Source of the DNA: Atherinomorus stipes
Lineage: Eukaryota; Chordata; Actinopteri; Atheriniformes; Atherinidae
NCBI GenBank assembly: GCA_023101725.1
Contig: JALJCO010013427.1
Location: forward strand, 370,433-434,432
Length of the DNA stretch: 64,000 nt
Direction of reading: 5' to 3'
The notes below the pieces were generated by a model. That model saw only the letters and a program-made list of their open reading frames with translations, was not told the DNA's origin and made no database searches. The first letter of the stretch is position 1; the number at the start of each line of letters is the position of its first letter. Of the stretch, positions 1-12,300 are shown in pieces. The translations under genes and the position numbers were made by a program.

Positions 1-98
1 CTCTGTAGTACACTAGCAACAAATACTTATATTTAAACAAATGTGGTAAACTTGCTGTAAAAATATGTTGTATACACTGTGCTGTGTGTTGCTCTCAG

Positions 99-363
99 GG
101 TGAATCAGGTAAACCTGGAGTTCCTGGAAGAGATGGGGTCCCTGGTAAAGAGGGAATACCTGGATTACCAGGAAAGCAGGTATTGTATGAGTATATCACA
201 GATTTTCTTGTGTAAAGCATACCTGCAGTATACACTTGGTTGGGTTTTTTTTTAGCTCCTCTTCAGTGTTAATGTTGTGTAATCTGTTCCTCAGGGCATT
301 GCTGGACCTCCAGGTCAGTCTGGCTTTAAAGGGGAGCAGGGAGACAGCGGCCCTCCTGGGAAG
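99..363 (+). CDS. col7a1: col7a1 helix exons 1-2 of the window (99-179, 295-363)
   Basis: Two phase-0 exons of 81 and 69 bases. The first reads [12 protein letters not shown] and ends in GKQ; the second starts [12 protein letters not shown] and ends in PPGK. Both show unbroken Gly-X-Y triplets, start directly after a CAG acceptor and end before GT donors (GTATTG, GTGAGA). They are the last exons before a 7.1-kb intron. Earlier exons lie outside the window. Confidence 0.93.
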
Positions 364-3300
364 GTGAGAACTTGCTCTATTTCCTCAGCAGCCTCTGGCT
401 AAAAGGACAGTTTATGTATTGCAGGTGATTTTATGAGCTGTGATTCACACAACCCTCTCAGCTGAATCCATGTCTTCTGCATACAGAAAATCATTTAATG
501 GATGATTTGCTGTTTGCAAGTTAAAAGTATTCTGCATTACAGCTCTCTTACAGCGGAGGTAGCATTACAGTAGGTGGTCTTATTCAATGTCTCCCTTCTG
601 CTGTTGTGGTCAGGCTGCGGATAAAAATTACCCCAAACAATGTTTCACATAAATTCTTCTGCATTTTTTTTTTATTCTTTCTTAAGTCCCACTGTTTGTA
701 CTTTATATTTGAAAGCAAGCAGCACCAACAAACTCAGCACCAAGCATTGTCTGAGCAATGACACGAATGAGTAACAAGGCTAGAAATTCTGTAAACAATG
801 TGCAATTAAAGGAAACAATGTATCAGGTTTTTCAGCATAGCTATTGTTATTAGCATTATACTTTTAAAGTATGACTTCTGGAGTTTAAATGGACCCAGTT
901 GTTGACTAGCAACCACTACAGGTTTCTAGAAAAGATATGAAATAAAATAGTCTTCAAGCTTTCAAGTGGTATCATATCAAGTATACTAATATTTTCCAGG
1001 GCATAGCAACAATAATTGTTGAATTTGTAACAAAATATTCAGCGAGCATTAGGTTGCTACCATTTTACAGTCAATGGTAATAACTATTAGCTTAGAAAGG
1101 CTAGCTAGCGCTTCAAGCTAACTTTGAGCGAGTGGCATGTAAACACTTGGTAATTTAAGCTAATCAATGATAAACATACAATGTTCAGTCTGTGGTCGTG
1201 ACTGAAGAGAAAAAGTCACAGTTTAAAGCAGGGGTGGGCACTCCAGGTCCTCGAGGGCTGGCATCTTCCTGGTATTAGGAATTTCCCTCCTGCAGCACAC
1301 TTGACTCCAATCAACAGGTAATTGTGCAGAGCTTGATGTCCAGCTCTGAACAAGTCACAAGGTGTGATACCACAGGGAAACTCCTAATACATGCAGGATC
1401 CCGGTCCTCAAGGACCTGGAATGCCCACCCCTGGTTTAAAGGAATAGTAGGCTACACCCAAAGAATGATGTGCCTTCATTTTCTACTCACCCTTATGCTG
1501 AGCAAGACTTTGGAGCACTTTTTTTAATATCTTAAATGCAGAAAGTCCGCCGACTTTCATATAATGGGGGTGACAAGCGCTCGAAAGAAAAAGGTCCATA
1601 AAAGTCCACAAAAACTTGGCAATATTCCTCCATACTGCTCATCCAATGCAATCCAAGTGTCCTGAGTGGGTCGAGTACATAATTTACTCAAAACAACATA
1701 ATTTGGGATATTTTTGTAGCCTCAACAGTAGAACATAGCATTTCCCTGATGCACGTCCATGCGAGTTCACGACACTATGGAGGCCACGTCAGACCAAACC
1801 AGACAAGATCACATGTTCTTTATCTTTCTTTCTTTCTTTGTTTTAAATCAATAGCCAACCCCTCATGTTTTCCGCAGCTCAGTCGCTCTTAGCACAATGT
1901 AAACAGCAAATTTCTTCTCCTACGCTTGCATTATCGGCAGAGTAGGTGCTGAACACGTGCTCTGTGACAATGTTATAAGTGTGTAACTGTGATCGTTCAC
2001 TGATACTTGACCTTTAAAATAAAACCACCTTGTCACTAACATTGAAATATTGTTGCTTGTCTTAATTTAAATTGTAATGGCTGCAGATATCTGTAGATAC
2101 GACTGGTCTGTTCTACCTGTGAGAATCTCAGTGGAAGCTTCAGCATAGTAAGACTGAAAACGACAGGTCGCTTATCTTATTTTCTCTGTGCTGGTCTCAC
2201 TCCATCATCACAGTCAGTGTGTAAACATTGATTATCTCAGCTTGATTCTATATTGGAAGTTATTCATTGCAAATTTTGTACATATAGGCTACTGCAAATA
2301 AAAAGGCTCGTAGAGACCAACATCAACCTATTTTTGCTATTACATATCCTTCTGATAATAATTAATGATAATAAAAAAAAAACAGCTACTGTCTGTCATG
2401 GATGTAACACTTCTCCCACAGTCATAGCAGATTCTTCTTGAGCCACAAGCTATCAAACTTCTAAGCCTGGAGTGTTATTTTTTTGTAATGCAAAACATGT
2501 CTGTCTGGTTTGCAGCTAGAATTTATAATGACATACACACAGAAGCACCCACATTACTGGCTGCTAACACACGACTGCAGTGCTTCCTTAGTCGGAGACT
2601 ATAGCAGCTTTTCAGCAAAGATGTTGAAAATGCATTTATAAGGTCAGTCAGTTTGTCATAATGTTGCACGGCCTATACTTCTTTGCTTATCATCCAAACC
2701 ATATTTTTCAAAACATTTTTAAAGGAGCCATTTACATAAAAAAAGAACCTCTCTGTTGTCTGTGTCATCACCTTTCTCTCAAAGAAATGTTTGTTGTCCA
2801 AATACTGCAGTTCTTGAAAATGCTTTTTTAAAATGTTAACATATGTTAGGTTATCATTGAATTTAATCAAATCAGTGAAAGTAAATTGGTCTTTTGAGCT
2901 TAAATGCTGTGCCTAAAAAGCTTTGGAGGCAGGACTTTGCCTTTTCCTGCTTCTTTTACATTTTAAATAGGATTCACAAGCATTCATGTTTTATGATTGC
3001 AGAGACTAGGCTATTCCATGCCCCCAGGTCTCTACAGTCCCACATCTAAGACATAGAGGCATTGTGTGAAATGTAAAATGAAAAACAGAATGCAATGATA
3101 TGTTAATCTTTACCAATCAACTCAATGATCAGTTGAAATTGTTGCAAGGACATCTTGTCAAATACTGAAGCAGAGATTTTTTTTTAAATTTCTTCCTTTT
3201 GGAAAATGTTGTGTTCCTTCTTAATTTAATACAAGTGACATTTGTCACACTTTGATACATATCGCCTCGTCTTTCAACAAAAGTCCTGTAGGAACTTGTG

Positions 3301-6300
3301 TTGCTTTTCCATTACATGGGCAACATGGGATGTTATGCTATGTTAGGCCTCTTTTTTCACTGAGCCAATTTGAGAGCTGGTTCAGAGTGACCGCCTGAAA
3401 AAAATGTCTCTTTGGCTTTCTGCCACCTAAGCACCAGCTCCTGGCTTTCAGAACTGGTTCCAGACCTGGCACCACTCTGTTGCTGGGTCAGAGTGAAGAA
3501 CCGGTTCACGTAGCTTGCGAAGGGGGCGTGCTAACCTTGCCAACACAGGAGTGTTTCAAGCCAGCGGAGCAATGGATTAAAAAATCAACTAAACTGGTCC
3601 ATATTTTTTTTACATTAGACCAAATGTATTCAGTGAATATGGACTGATGTTTCACACCCAGAATTTCCACCTAGGTTTTTCTACTTACTGGTGTTAGATA
3701 GTACCGTATTACATTAAATATAGGGATTAAAGAATTTAAAGTCTTTATATATTTATAGGGTGTACTGATTTTTGTTGGAATGAGTTTGCAACATGACAAT
3801 GTATACCTGAAGCTTAACAGACGAGTGTTGTTACTGAATATTGATGAGATGCAAAATGTCCCTGATATATTCCCCCAGTCTACAGTCACTCTTACAGCTA
3901 TACGCGCATTTACAGATAGATAGATAGAACTCTATTATACTTTATGCTTCATAATGAAAACAGAAATTTGTGTTTGATACAACTCCAACACATCATAAAC
4001 CAAAGAAATTCCCAAATAATATTAAAAATAGATTAGATTTATATTGCGCTTTTCAAGGCACTCAAAGCGCTCATAGTAAGTCCATTATTCTTTCACTCCT
4101 CATTCATACGTGGTGATGGTAAGCTACATGTAGCCACAGCTGCCCTGGGGCAGACTGACGGAAGCATGGCAGCCATTTTGCGCCTACGGCCCCTCCGATC
4201 ACCGCCGGGACCATTTGCATGCATTCATACACCAGTGGTGCCCCAACTGGAGGGAAGGAGGGTTAAGTGTCTTGCCAAAGGACACAGCGACATATGGCTG
4301 GGGGATCGGGATTTGAACCACCGAGCCTTTGATCAATGGCCGACCTGCTCTACCACCTGAGCCACTGCCAAATCACTGTTAAATCACAAAAATCAAACAT
4401 AGTACCCCCCTCCCAAGTAAAAACACCAGAAAGTCATACACACGAGTTGTTTCAAGAGTTGCCCTTCTTGCGCCTCGGGTTATTCAGCCCCCCCATCAAA
4501 TACTGAGTGACCAACGGGTATTTTTTACAAGAGGTTTGCTGTCAAACTCTTCAAATCATAGCTTCTTCATTTTTAATAAGCAGTTCCATGTAAAACTACA
4601 GCACGGTGAGTCATTTCTCACTGACTCACTGACTTACTGATCCAGCCGATACAATAACTCAAGAAGGAAAAAGTCAAATTAATGACAGAATTTATTTCAT
4701 TTTGTCCTTTGTCCGGGATAAAACTTCTAACTTGTCACCATTGTAGTCGTTACTTTCCACAGGTGAAATATGTCCTCAGGATGCAGCAGCAGTCCTGCTT
4801 TTCATAATGTTGGTGTGGGTTATGGTGACATGCCTTCAACACCCCCCCCCCCCCCCCCCGCTGCTGACAACCTGAGGTCCAGCACCTCGGACAGAGGCAC
4901 AGCCATCCTGTCAGTCAGTTCAACAGTTTGATAAATGAGCAAGCAACACTTGTCCATCTGCTCAGGATCTCTCTTCACCATTTGTCGTCTCACACAGAAC
5001 ACACACACACACACACATTCTGCACTGGCTCGTACAGCACCAGTCAAAAGTCTGGACACATTCCCCATTTGATTCAGTGGGAAAATGTGTCTAAACCTTT
5101 GATTGGTGCTCTACTTATTTCTTGGAGACCTACAGTGAACTCCCACAATTACTCACTCACCTTACAGTTTTAAGCTTGTCTGACCCTCAACCTAATTATC
5201 TAAATTAAGTCTGACTTTTCACATTCAGAAAATGTTTTCTTGGCATTTTACAACACAATACTGATCAATTGCAAAGTAAAAACTGGTAGTCAGAGCCTGT
5301 CCCTGAACCTATCCTCAGAGTGACTGCAGTATTACTGGATATCACTGTACTCTGACAATACACATCCAACCTGCTGAGCTTCAACAATTCTTCCAAAAAC
5401 CTATGGGGAAAAAAGAGGAAAAGGAAAGATGTTCCAAAATTGTAAGAACGTTTCCAAGAAATCGGCAGGCTGCTGCCAAAACTGAAGGGTCTGAATATTT
5501 ACATGAGTTGGATATTTCTGTTTCAAACATCTTGGTATATCTGCATTTTAGTTCATTCTAAAAGCAAACATTTCCCTTAATATCTTGCAGACTATAGGAT
5601 TATTAAATATATACACAATTCTTTTTTTCTTTTTTTCTTTTTTTTAACTTTTTAATATGAATAAAGAAAACAAGAACAACAAACAAACAAAAATGAACAC
5701 AGCTGAGTGATAGTTACATCTCACAGACTCAACACACAGACAGCTCTTCCAGACTGGGGGCTAAGTCAGGAAAACAAACTTATAAAGTCATGATAATGTA
5801 AACACATACAGAAATCATCCAATCAGCTACAGATCTTTAGCAGGCAGCGACTAAAACAGTGTGTGTAGTGACTCAGACATCCAAGAAGAACTAGTTGTTT
5901 TTAGCACACATTAGTCATGGTCAGCTTGAACTTAACTCCAGAAGTCATCCTGGCTGGTGGGCGCCTCCTCCACGTTTCCCTTTATTCTATGCAGTAGAAT
6001 GCAGTCTCCACCACTGCATCTAACCAGTCTTTAGACTGGGGAAATTTGCTGGTTTCACAACCTCAGGATGATTCTAGATGCAGTAACCAAAGCAACCGTG
6101 ATAGCAGCGAACGTACTTTTGGAAATTTTTGGCATTTGAGATTTACCACCCAGCAGACACAGTTCTGGGGTTAAAGGAGGGAAGTACCCACCCTCGTATT
6201 TAAGTTTCCAATTAAAGTAATCTCTCACGTTTCATCCTGTAAAGGTTGAAATGAAGTATGATAGTACCTGTGTATAATATTATACTTTGTAAAGCTCCCT

Positions 6301-9300
6301 CTTAATTCTTTTATATAATTTCCACGACCTGAGAGGATGTTCACCCGTGTCTGCCAAAACAATTTCACATTAGATTTGCCACCTACACAACCTGTGTTCA
6401 TTCTCTAAAACCTGGTGGCTGTATGGCAGTCTTGTGGCTTGTTCAGATACAGTAGTTTAAAAGCTTGTTTCATGCACTTTTCTTCAGTTTGACTTTGACA
6501 ATTACACAGCATTACAGTATATTTTTTAGCATTTCCAGAGATGATGTATCCACCAAGGTCTTGTGTGTCTTAAGCAAGTGGATGCACCAAAATAATTTAG
6601 AATGTCCCGAGTATCAAAGTTCTTTTTTCATGGAAAGAGATTTAAAAAAAAAAGAGTTGTAGTTTTACCTTGACATGTTTCAACTGTCACTTCAGTCTTT
6701 CTCAGAAGCGTCATCTGATGTCCGTCATGACGTCTTTATCAGCTGATGGAATCCAGAAGGATTTCTGGATTGGCTGTGAATTCCTGGATTTTTAGAAATC
6801 TCTTGTCAAGAAAAAAGGATGTTGATGCTTGGAATTATTGAGAGGACAAAATAACCTAATTACACAATTTTGAATGTCATCAAGATATGACAAAAAATAA
6901 AACAACAAAAAGTAACTAGGACGTTTAATAATATGGACTGCTAACCTGCTAGCCTGTTACTCTGCAACTTTAGTCAAGTAGCATTCCCTCATCATCCAGC
7001 TGGAAAGCCCTGATGGTGTTTGTAATTTTGTTTGTAACTCAGGTTTTAGTTTAAAAAGAGGAATTTTTGTATTTAAGGATGAATTGGTTTTCTACAGAGG
7101 TAACTGTAGTTATTTTGTGAGGCTAGGTGGTGTTCCCTCAGCTCACTATCAAAGAATGGCAGCTTTGACATCAACAGTTGAGTTTCACTGAATAGATTAC
7201 GGAGAGGGAGAGTTAAGGACACCATAAGTTGTCTCAATGAAATCCGTCCAAAACCTTTTAGAAAAGAAGGTGAATTACAGCCCTCTATTACTCCCAACAC
7301 AGCGTACTGTAATGGGCGAGCCCTGACGCTGTTTTTATTTACAGCCTACACTAAAGACATTAAAGCTTTCAGAATCTGACAGCTTGAAAAGATAATGATG
7401 AGGCTTATTTGGTGCTCAGTGCCAAGGCTTTTAAGAATGCATTTACTCTTTATGAACAATCACCCAAACCCATGCATCTGCTTTGCTTTTACAGGCTGTG
7501 GCTGGACCCCCGGACCTAAAGGAGAGAGGGTGAGTCACTGTTGGTATCGATTTAAAAGTAGCTAATACCATACATGAGCTGTCGCTTGAATGCTGAAGTA
7601 AAACACTTGCTTACTGACGCTGAGCCCTTTTCTGGCTCTGCCTGATTCAGGGTCCTCCTGGTGTAACACTGCCCGGCGTAGCTGGAGAGCGAGGTCTACC
7701 TGGAGAGAAGGTGAGTGTGACTTAACTGTAGGTTAACCCTCAGTCAGCAACACGAGGCAGACTGGAACTGTTGAGTGCTTTTTCATTAAAGTTTTATGGC
7801 TAAATATGTGACTTCTGTCATTCAGGGTAACAGGGGAGACAAAGGTCCCGCTGGCATCAAAGGAGAAAGGGTGAGTGTGATCATGGTGGAGTGAAGCACA
7901 ATACTTGATATTTACATGAAATGATCACAATATGTTATCTGTCGTCATATCAGGGAGTGGTTGGTGAACAGGGAGAGCATGGAGAGGATGTAAGTAATCT
8001 GCCTGCGTGGTTTCTGGATTCACACTTTGCAGTTTTGTGAATTAACTCTCACATCCTACAAGGAAATATGGATTTGTTGTGTACAGTACATTTACAGAAA
8101 GGCTACTGGGAACTTTTTTTTAACATGTCAATTAAAAAAAAAAAAAGTTTGATAGTTGATGTTAATTTCTCAAATTCAAATTGAATTTCTCTTGACAGTG
8201 TGTACAATGTGTGCATACAGTACGTGAAGCCATGAAAGATGTCTCACTCATCCGGTCCTACTGTGCGATCACATCCTACTTGAACTTCGGCTGTAGTGGC
8301 ATGACATTTCTGCTACAGGGATATTAAACAAAAATCTGATAGATAATGAAACAAGTGTTTTCATCATGTTTTTTTGCATGGTGATGATGGACATGAATAT
8401 CCTTTTTATCAAGCTGATTTGCATAAGGACGGGTTTAATCATGTGCTCCTGCCCTAATTAACTATTTTTATGTCTGCGTTTTTCTCATTTTAAATATCTT
8501 CCATTTTCTTGCAGTCATTTCTTACTGGCAAAGTTATCTGAAAATTTGAAACCAGAATTAGCTTTTTCACAGCTCCTTATTTGTTTTTCATGCAGGGGGC
8601 ATCTGGATCTCCTGGGCCGAAAGGAGATAAGGTGAGCTTTTTTATATGTTTGATTGATTTTTGCTGACTTCAGACTCATTCCACTGTCAAGGTAATGACA
8701 AAAACTGTGTTGCAGGGAGAGAAAGGCATCGGAATGGCAGGTCCGCCTGGCCGTATCGGGCCTCCGGGCTTGAAGGTGAGTAGCAGCGTATGTTGTATTG
8801 GATGAAGATCAATGTTTTTATCTGTCTGATTGTGGCGTTACTTACCGGAGACACCCCAGGGTAAAATCTGACTGCGTTTCAGGGAGATCCAGGATTTCCT
8901 GGCCCAGCTGGTCCTCCAGGGCCTCTGGGGAAGTCAGGGGACTCTGGGCAGCCTGGTGTGAGAGGCGAAAATGGACAACCAGGACCTCCTGGACCCCCAG
9001 GGGAAAGGGTTAGTGCAACAAAATAAACTTGACACTATGTCTGCGCTGTTTCCTCCAGTATGAATTGCAACTATTGTGGTTCTATTTTCAGGGTCTCCAA
9101 GGATTTGCAGGCCGTGCAGGAAACGTTGGACCTCCTGGTCCTGCAGGACCCGCTGGACAGGCAGTGAGTTCCTGTTCTCATTACACGGATATAAGTCACT
9201 AAGCCTTCCCAGTAGCTGTCATATTAAACTTTAATGTTCAGTAGCTCAGCTGTGCTCTTATTCTGGTTTGTTGCTGGACTGCTGCCTACAAACACATCAA

Positions 9301-12300
9301 CACGTTATTTCAAACTTATTTCTCGGTTAAATTTCCATCTTAAATTTCGTTGTATTTAAGCTGGTTCAATTACAGTAAAGTTTCTGAATTCTGAATTATT
9401 CTGAGCTAAAACTGATCTTAGTAATAAAGAGAGAGAGAGCTCTGGGTGGAATATCTCATTTATACGACCGATGTTTGCTTTCTAGGGCTCTCCTGGTACT
9501 AACGGGGTCAAAGGGGACAAGGTGATTATCCACACTCAAAGATTTCACTTGCATTAATGTTAATATGTTGTTTTAAGGGCATTGATGTCATTTCCATTTT
9601 CAGGGGGAAGTTGGTCTTGGCATCCCTGGTGCAAGAGGAGAGAGAGGAGATCCGGGGCCTAGAGTGAGACTGCTGCATCATTGAGTTTGAGCTGCAGTGT
9701 GAATTTACCTTTAGAGGATTAAAACTAATATCAGTGTGTTTGCACATCTTTTTTTGCCTGTTTTGTCTCAGGGCGAGGAGGGTCGACCTGGCTTGGATGG
9801 GGAAAGAGGACCAACAGTAAATATAAAGTTTCCATTTCTATGTTCCTCGTCATAGAAAATTGTAAAACCAGCAGAGCCTTCACCGCAAAGCTGTCTCAAA
9901 CCATGAGGCAGTCTGTCTGGAGCCATAAAGGAAGCACATGAGCATGAGTCTGATGATTATTCAGCTGAAGAGACGTCTTCACAGGGACACAATGTGTTCC
10001 CCAGACTGTAAATAAATAATTCAGTAGGTCTGTCCCTTTCTCACAGTGTTGTAGTCTGAAAGCAAGATCAACTGAAACTGAGTCTGCGATCACCTCACAA
10101 CCCTAGCAGTCACGGCAGTCGTGACAGAAACATGCACTCTGCAGTCATTATCATTCTGGAGCAACGCATGCATCTGATTTGTGTATTTGTGTGTCCCCAT
10201 CAGGGTCCCCCAGGGATGCGAGGCGCTCGAGGAGAGAAGGTGAATACTCGCTTTCCTCTTCCCTTTTTTTTTATATTCCATCACGTAGCTCATCTCCTGA
10301 GCGTTCTGCTCATGTAAAGTAGTGAATTAAATTGACACGCTTGAATGAAATGTTTTACTCTCAATCCCCTTTTTTTGTTCACAGGGAGACAGCGGGCTGC
10401 CAGGTGACAAGGGAGACAAGGTGTGCTCATTTTAATGTCTTATAAGCCATACTGCTGTTGACTCTATGATGTGTTTGTTTCTTTTTTAATAGATAGAATA
10501 AGCAAATATGGCTCATTTTTGTCAGCGGTTGTTTAGAAAAAACTCTTTCTGCAAAATAATTCAGCTGCGTTCAGGAGGAATATATGTACACACACAATAG
10601 TAATGAGCTGTGATATTAAAAAACACATAGTGGTTGTTATTTTTCTTTTACAGTTTACCGTTTTAATGTCTTTTACAGGGGGACACTGTGCTGGTGGGAG
10701 GACCACCTGGAGAAAAGGGCACCAAAGGAGAAACAGTTAGTTGCCACCAAAATGAAACACCTGTTTTTCCACTCAGATAACCTTTTGATAGTGTATACTG
10801 GTAATATGTTTTTCTATTATGTTTTCACTGCTTTTTATTTTTGCTGTTTTAATCAGGGTGACAGAGGACCAAAGGGTTCACAAGGAGAAAAGGGTGTAAA
10901 AGGTCAAGAAGGTCCAACAGGAGAACAGGTAATAATTATTAATAAAGGCAATGGCCTCATTCACCAATCTTTTCTTATGAATCATCTAAAAATTGTTCCT
11001 AAGTCGTATTTGAGAAGTTGTTTAGCCTGCAGAATTGTTTGGATCTTTCTTTTTAGATAGGTAAATTCCAATTTCTCATAAATTGAAAAGGCGGACCAGC
11101 TTGCTCTACTTTACATCGGTTAATGCCCAAAAAATGCGCATAAAAGGTCATGACTTACGGGACATGTGAAAACAGACACATAGAAAACAGTGAGTGCGAC
11201 AAGAAAAAATAACAAGCAATAGGAAAAAAGGATGAATGGAAAAAAACAGAAAAATAGAGATTTACACTGAAGCAGGATGAGTGTTAACTTGGTTTTAAAT
11301 TATCACATGATGAGCTTCAAATAATATTAAGCGGCTTCTGTACACACTGATCATTAATTCCTCCTTAACTTGGACAGCAGCCTGTAGTTTGGTCCCATGA
11401 ACACATCAGGATGCACATTATTGTTACAAAAGGGGAAAGTGGAACATCATAGAATTGGTAAGGCAAGGTTCTTTTTTTTCCCCTCTCCCCGCCTCTGCCC
11501 CAATGTGTCCCTTTCTTCCTGCAAACAGGTGCGCTGCTCACGTGGCTGCACCCTCAGTCTGCCCAGTTCTGTTTGTATTGTGTCTACTGTCTGTATAATC
11601 TTGGACGGTTTGTACTGAAAACGGAATTTCATTGCACTGGGATGCCGGTACAAGACAATAAAGGCCTCTGAATGAATGAATGAAATTTCCATCCGCTGTG
11701 GCGTCATTTTAAGATGTGGTTCGCAATGCATCCGATGCATCCTCCTGGTGAGTCTGATAGGTGTTATTAACCAGGTGGCCACAACAAAACTGCGATTTCT
11801 AAATAAAACTTCTCACTACATCAAAAAGAAACTGTTGTAATGAAGTTTAATTATTAACTACCACATTCAGCAGGTGGATCTGGGAGATTCACAGAGCCTA
11901 ACGGATCTGGCCTGTGTGCAGTCTGTTGCACCGATGGTGCGAGAAAGACCAGCACTCTGTCTGAGTCTGACTTGCTCTTTAATGAATGAAATGGATGAAT
12001 AACAGTTTACTTTTCCCCTGAGGCAAATTATAACGTTAGGATGTGAACTGCAAAATCTTAGTATTTAATTTGAACGAACAAAATGCTTTGTAATTTAGCA
12101 AAAGTTAATAAAAAATCTTACAAAAATATTACTGTAGCTTTATCATTGTATGTTAATGAGCTGAACAGCAGAAAACATCACACATGCTGATTTTGTTCAA
12201 ATGTGTTGGCACTCAGATGACCGTAAGAGTCCTCCTGAGCATTTGTAGGTTGTTCTCACCCATAATAAATGCAAGATGTGAAGAATTTGCTGAACATTTA

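Larger units (their letters stand above)
364..7494 (+). other. col7a1 intron of 7.1 kb, repeat-rich
   Basis: The longest col7a1 intron in the window. I found no missed Gly-X-Y exon in it. It holds a hAT MITE (1229-1433), a tRNA-derived SINE in minus orientation (about 4026-4378), a poly-C run (about 4842-4859), an AC repeat (about 4999-5018), a 77-base TA-flanked foldback element (5035-5111) and an L1-type fragment in minus orientation (about 5610-6340). The rest, including 1442-4020 and 6350-7490, is AT-rich sequence in which I see nothing definite. Confidence 0.75.

Noticed and set aside
4309..4370. Possible tRNA gene on the minus strand
   Set aside because: A and B boxes are present, but the stems do not close as a tRNA and the sequence continues into a SINE body.
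11397..11782. Overlapping frames of 73 and 111 residues
   Set aside because: They lie in the LINE-like 3' tail and flanking intron and have no known protein content.
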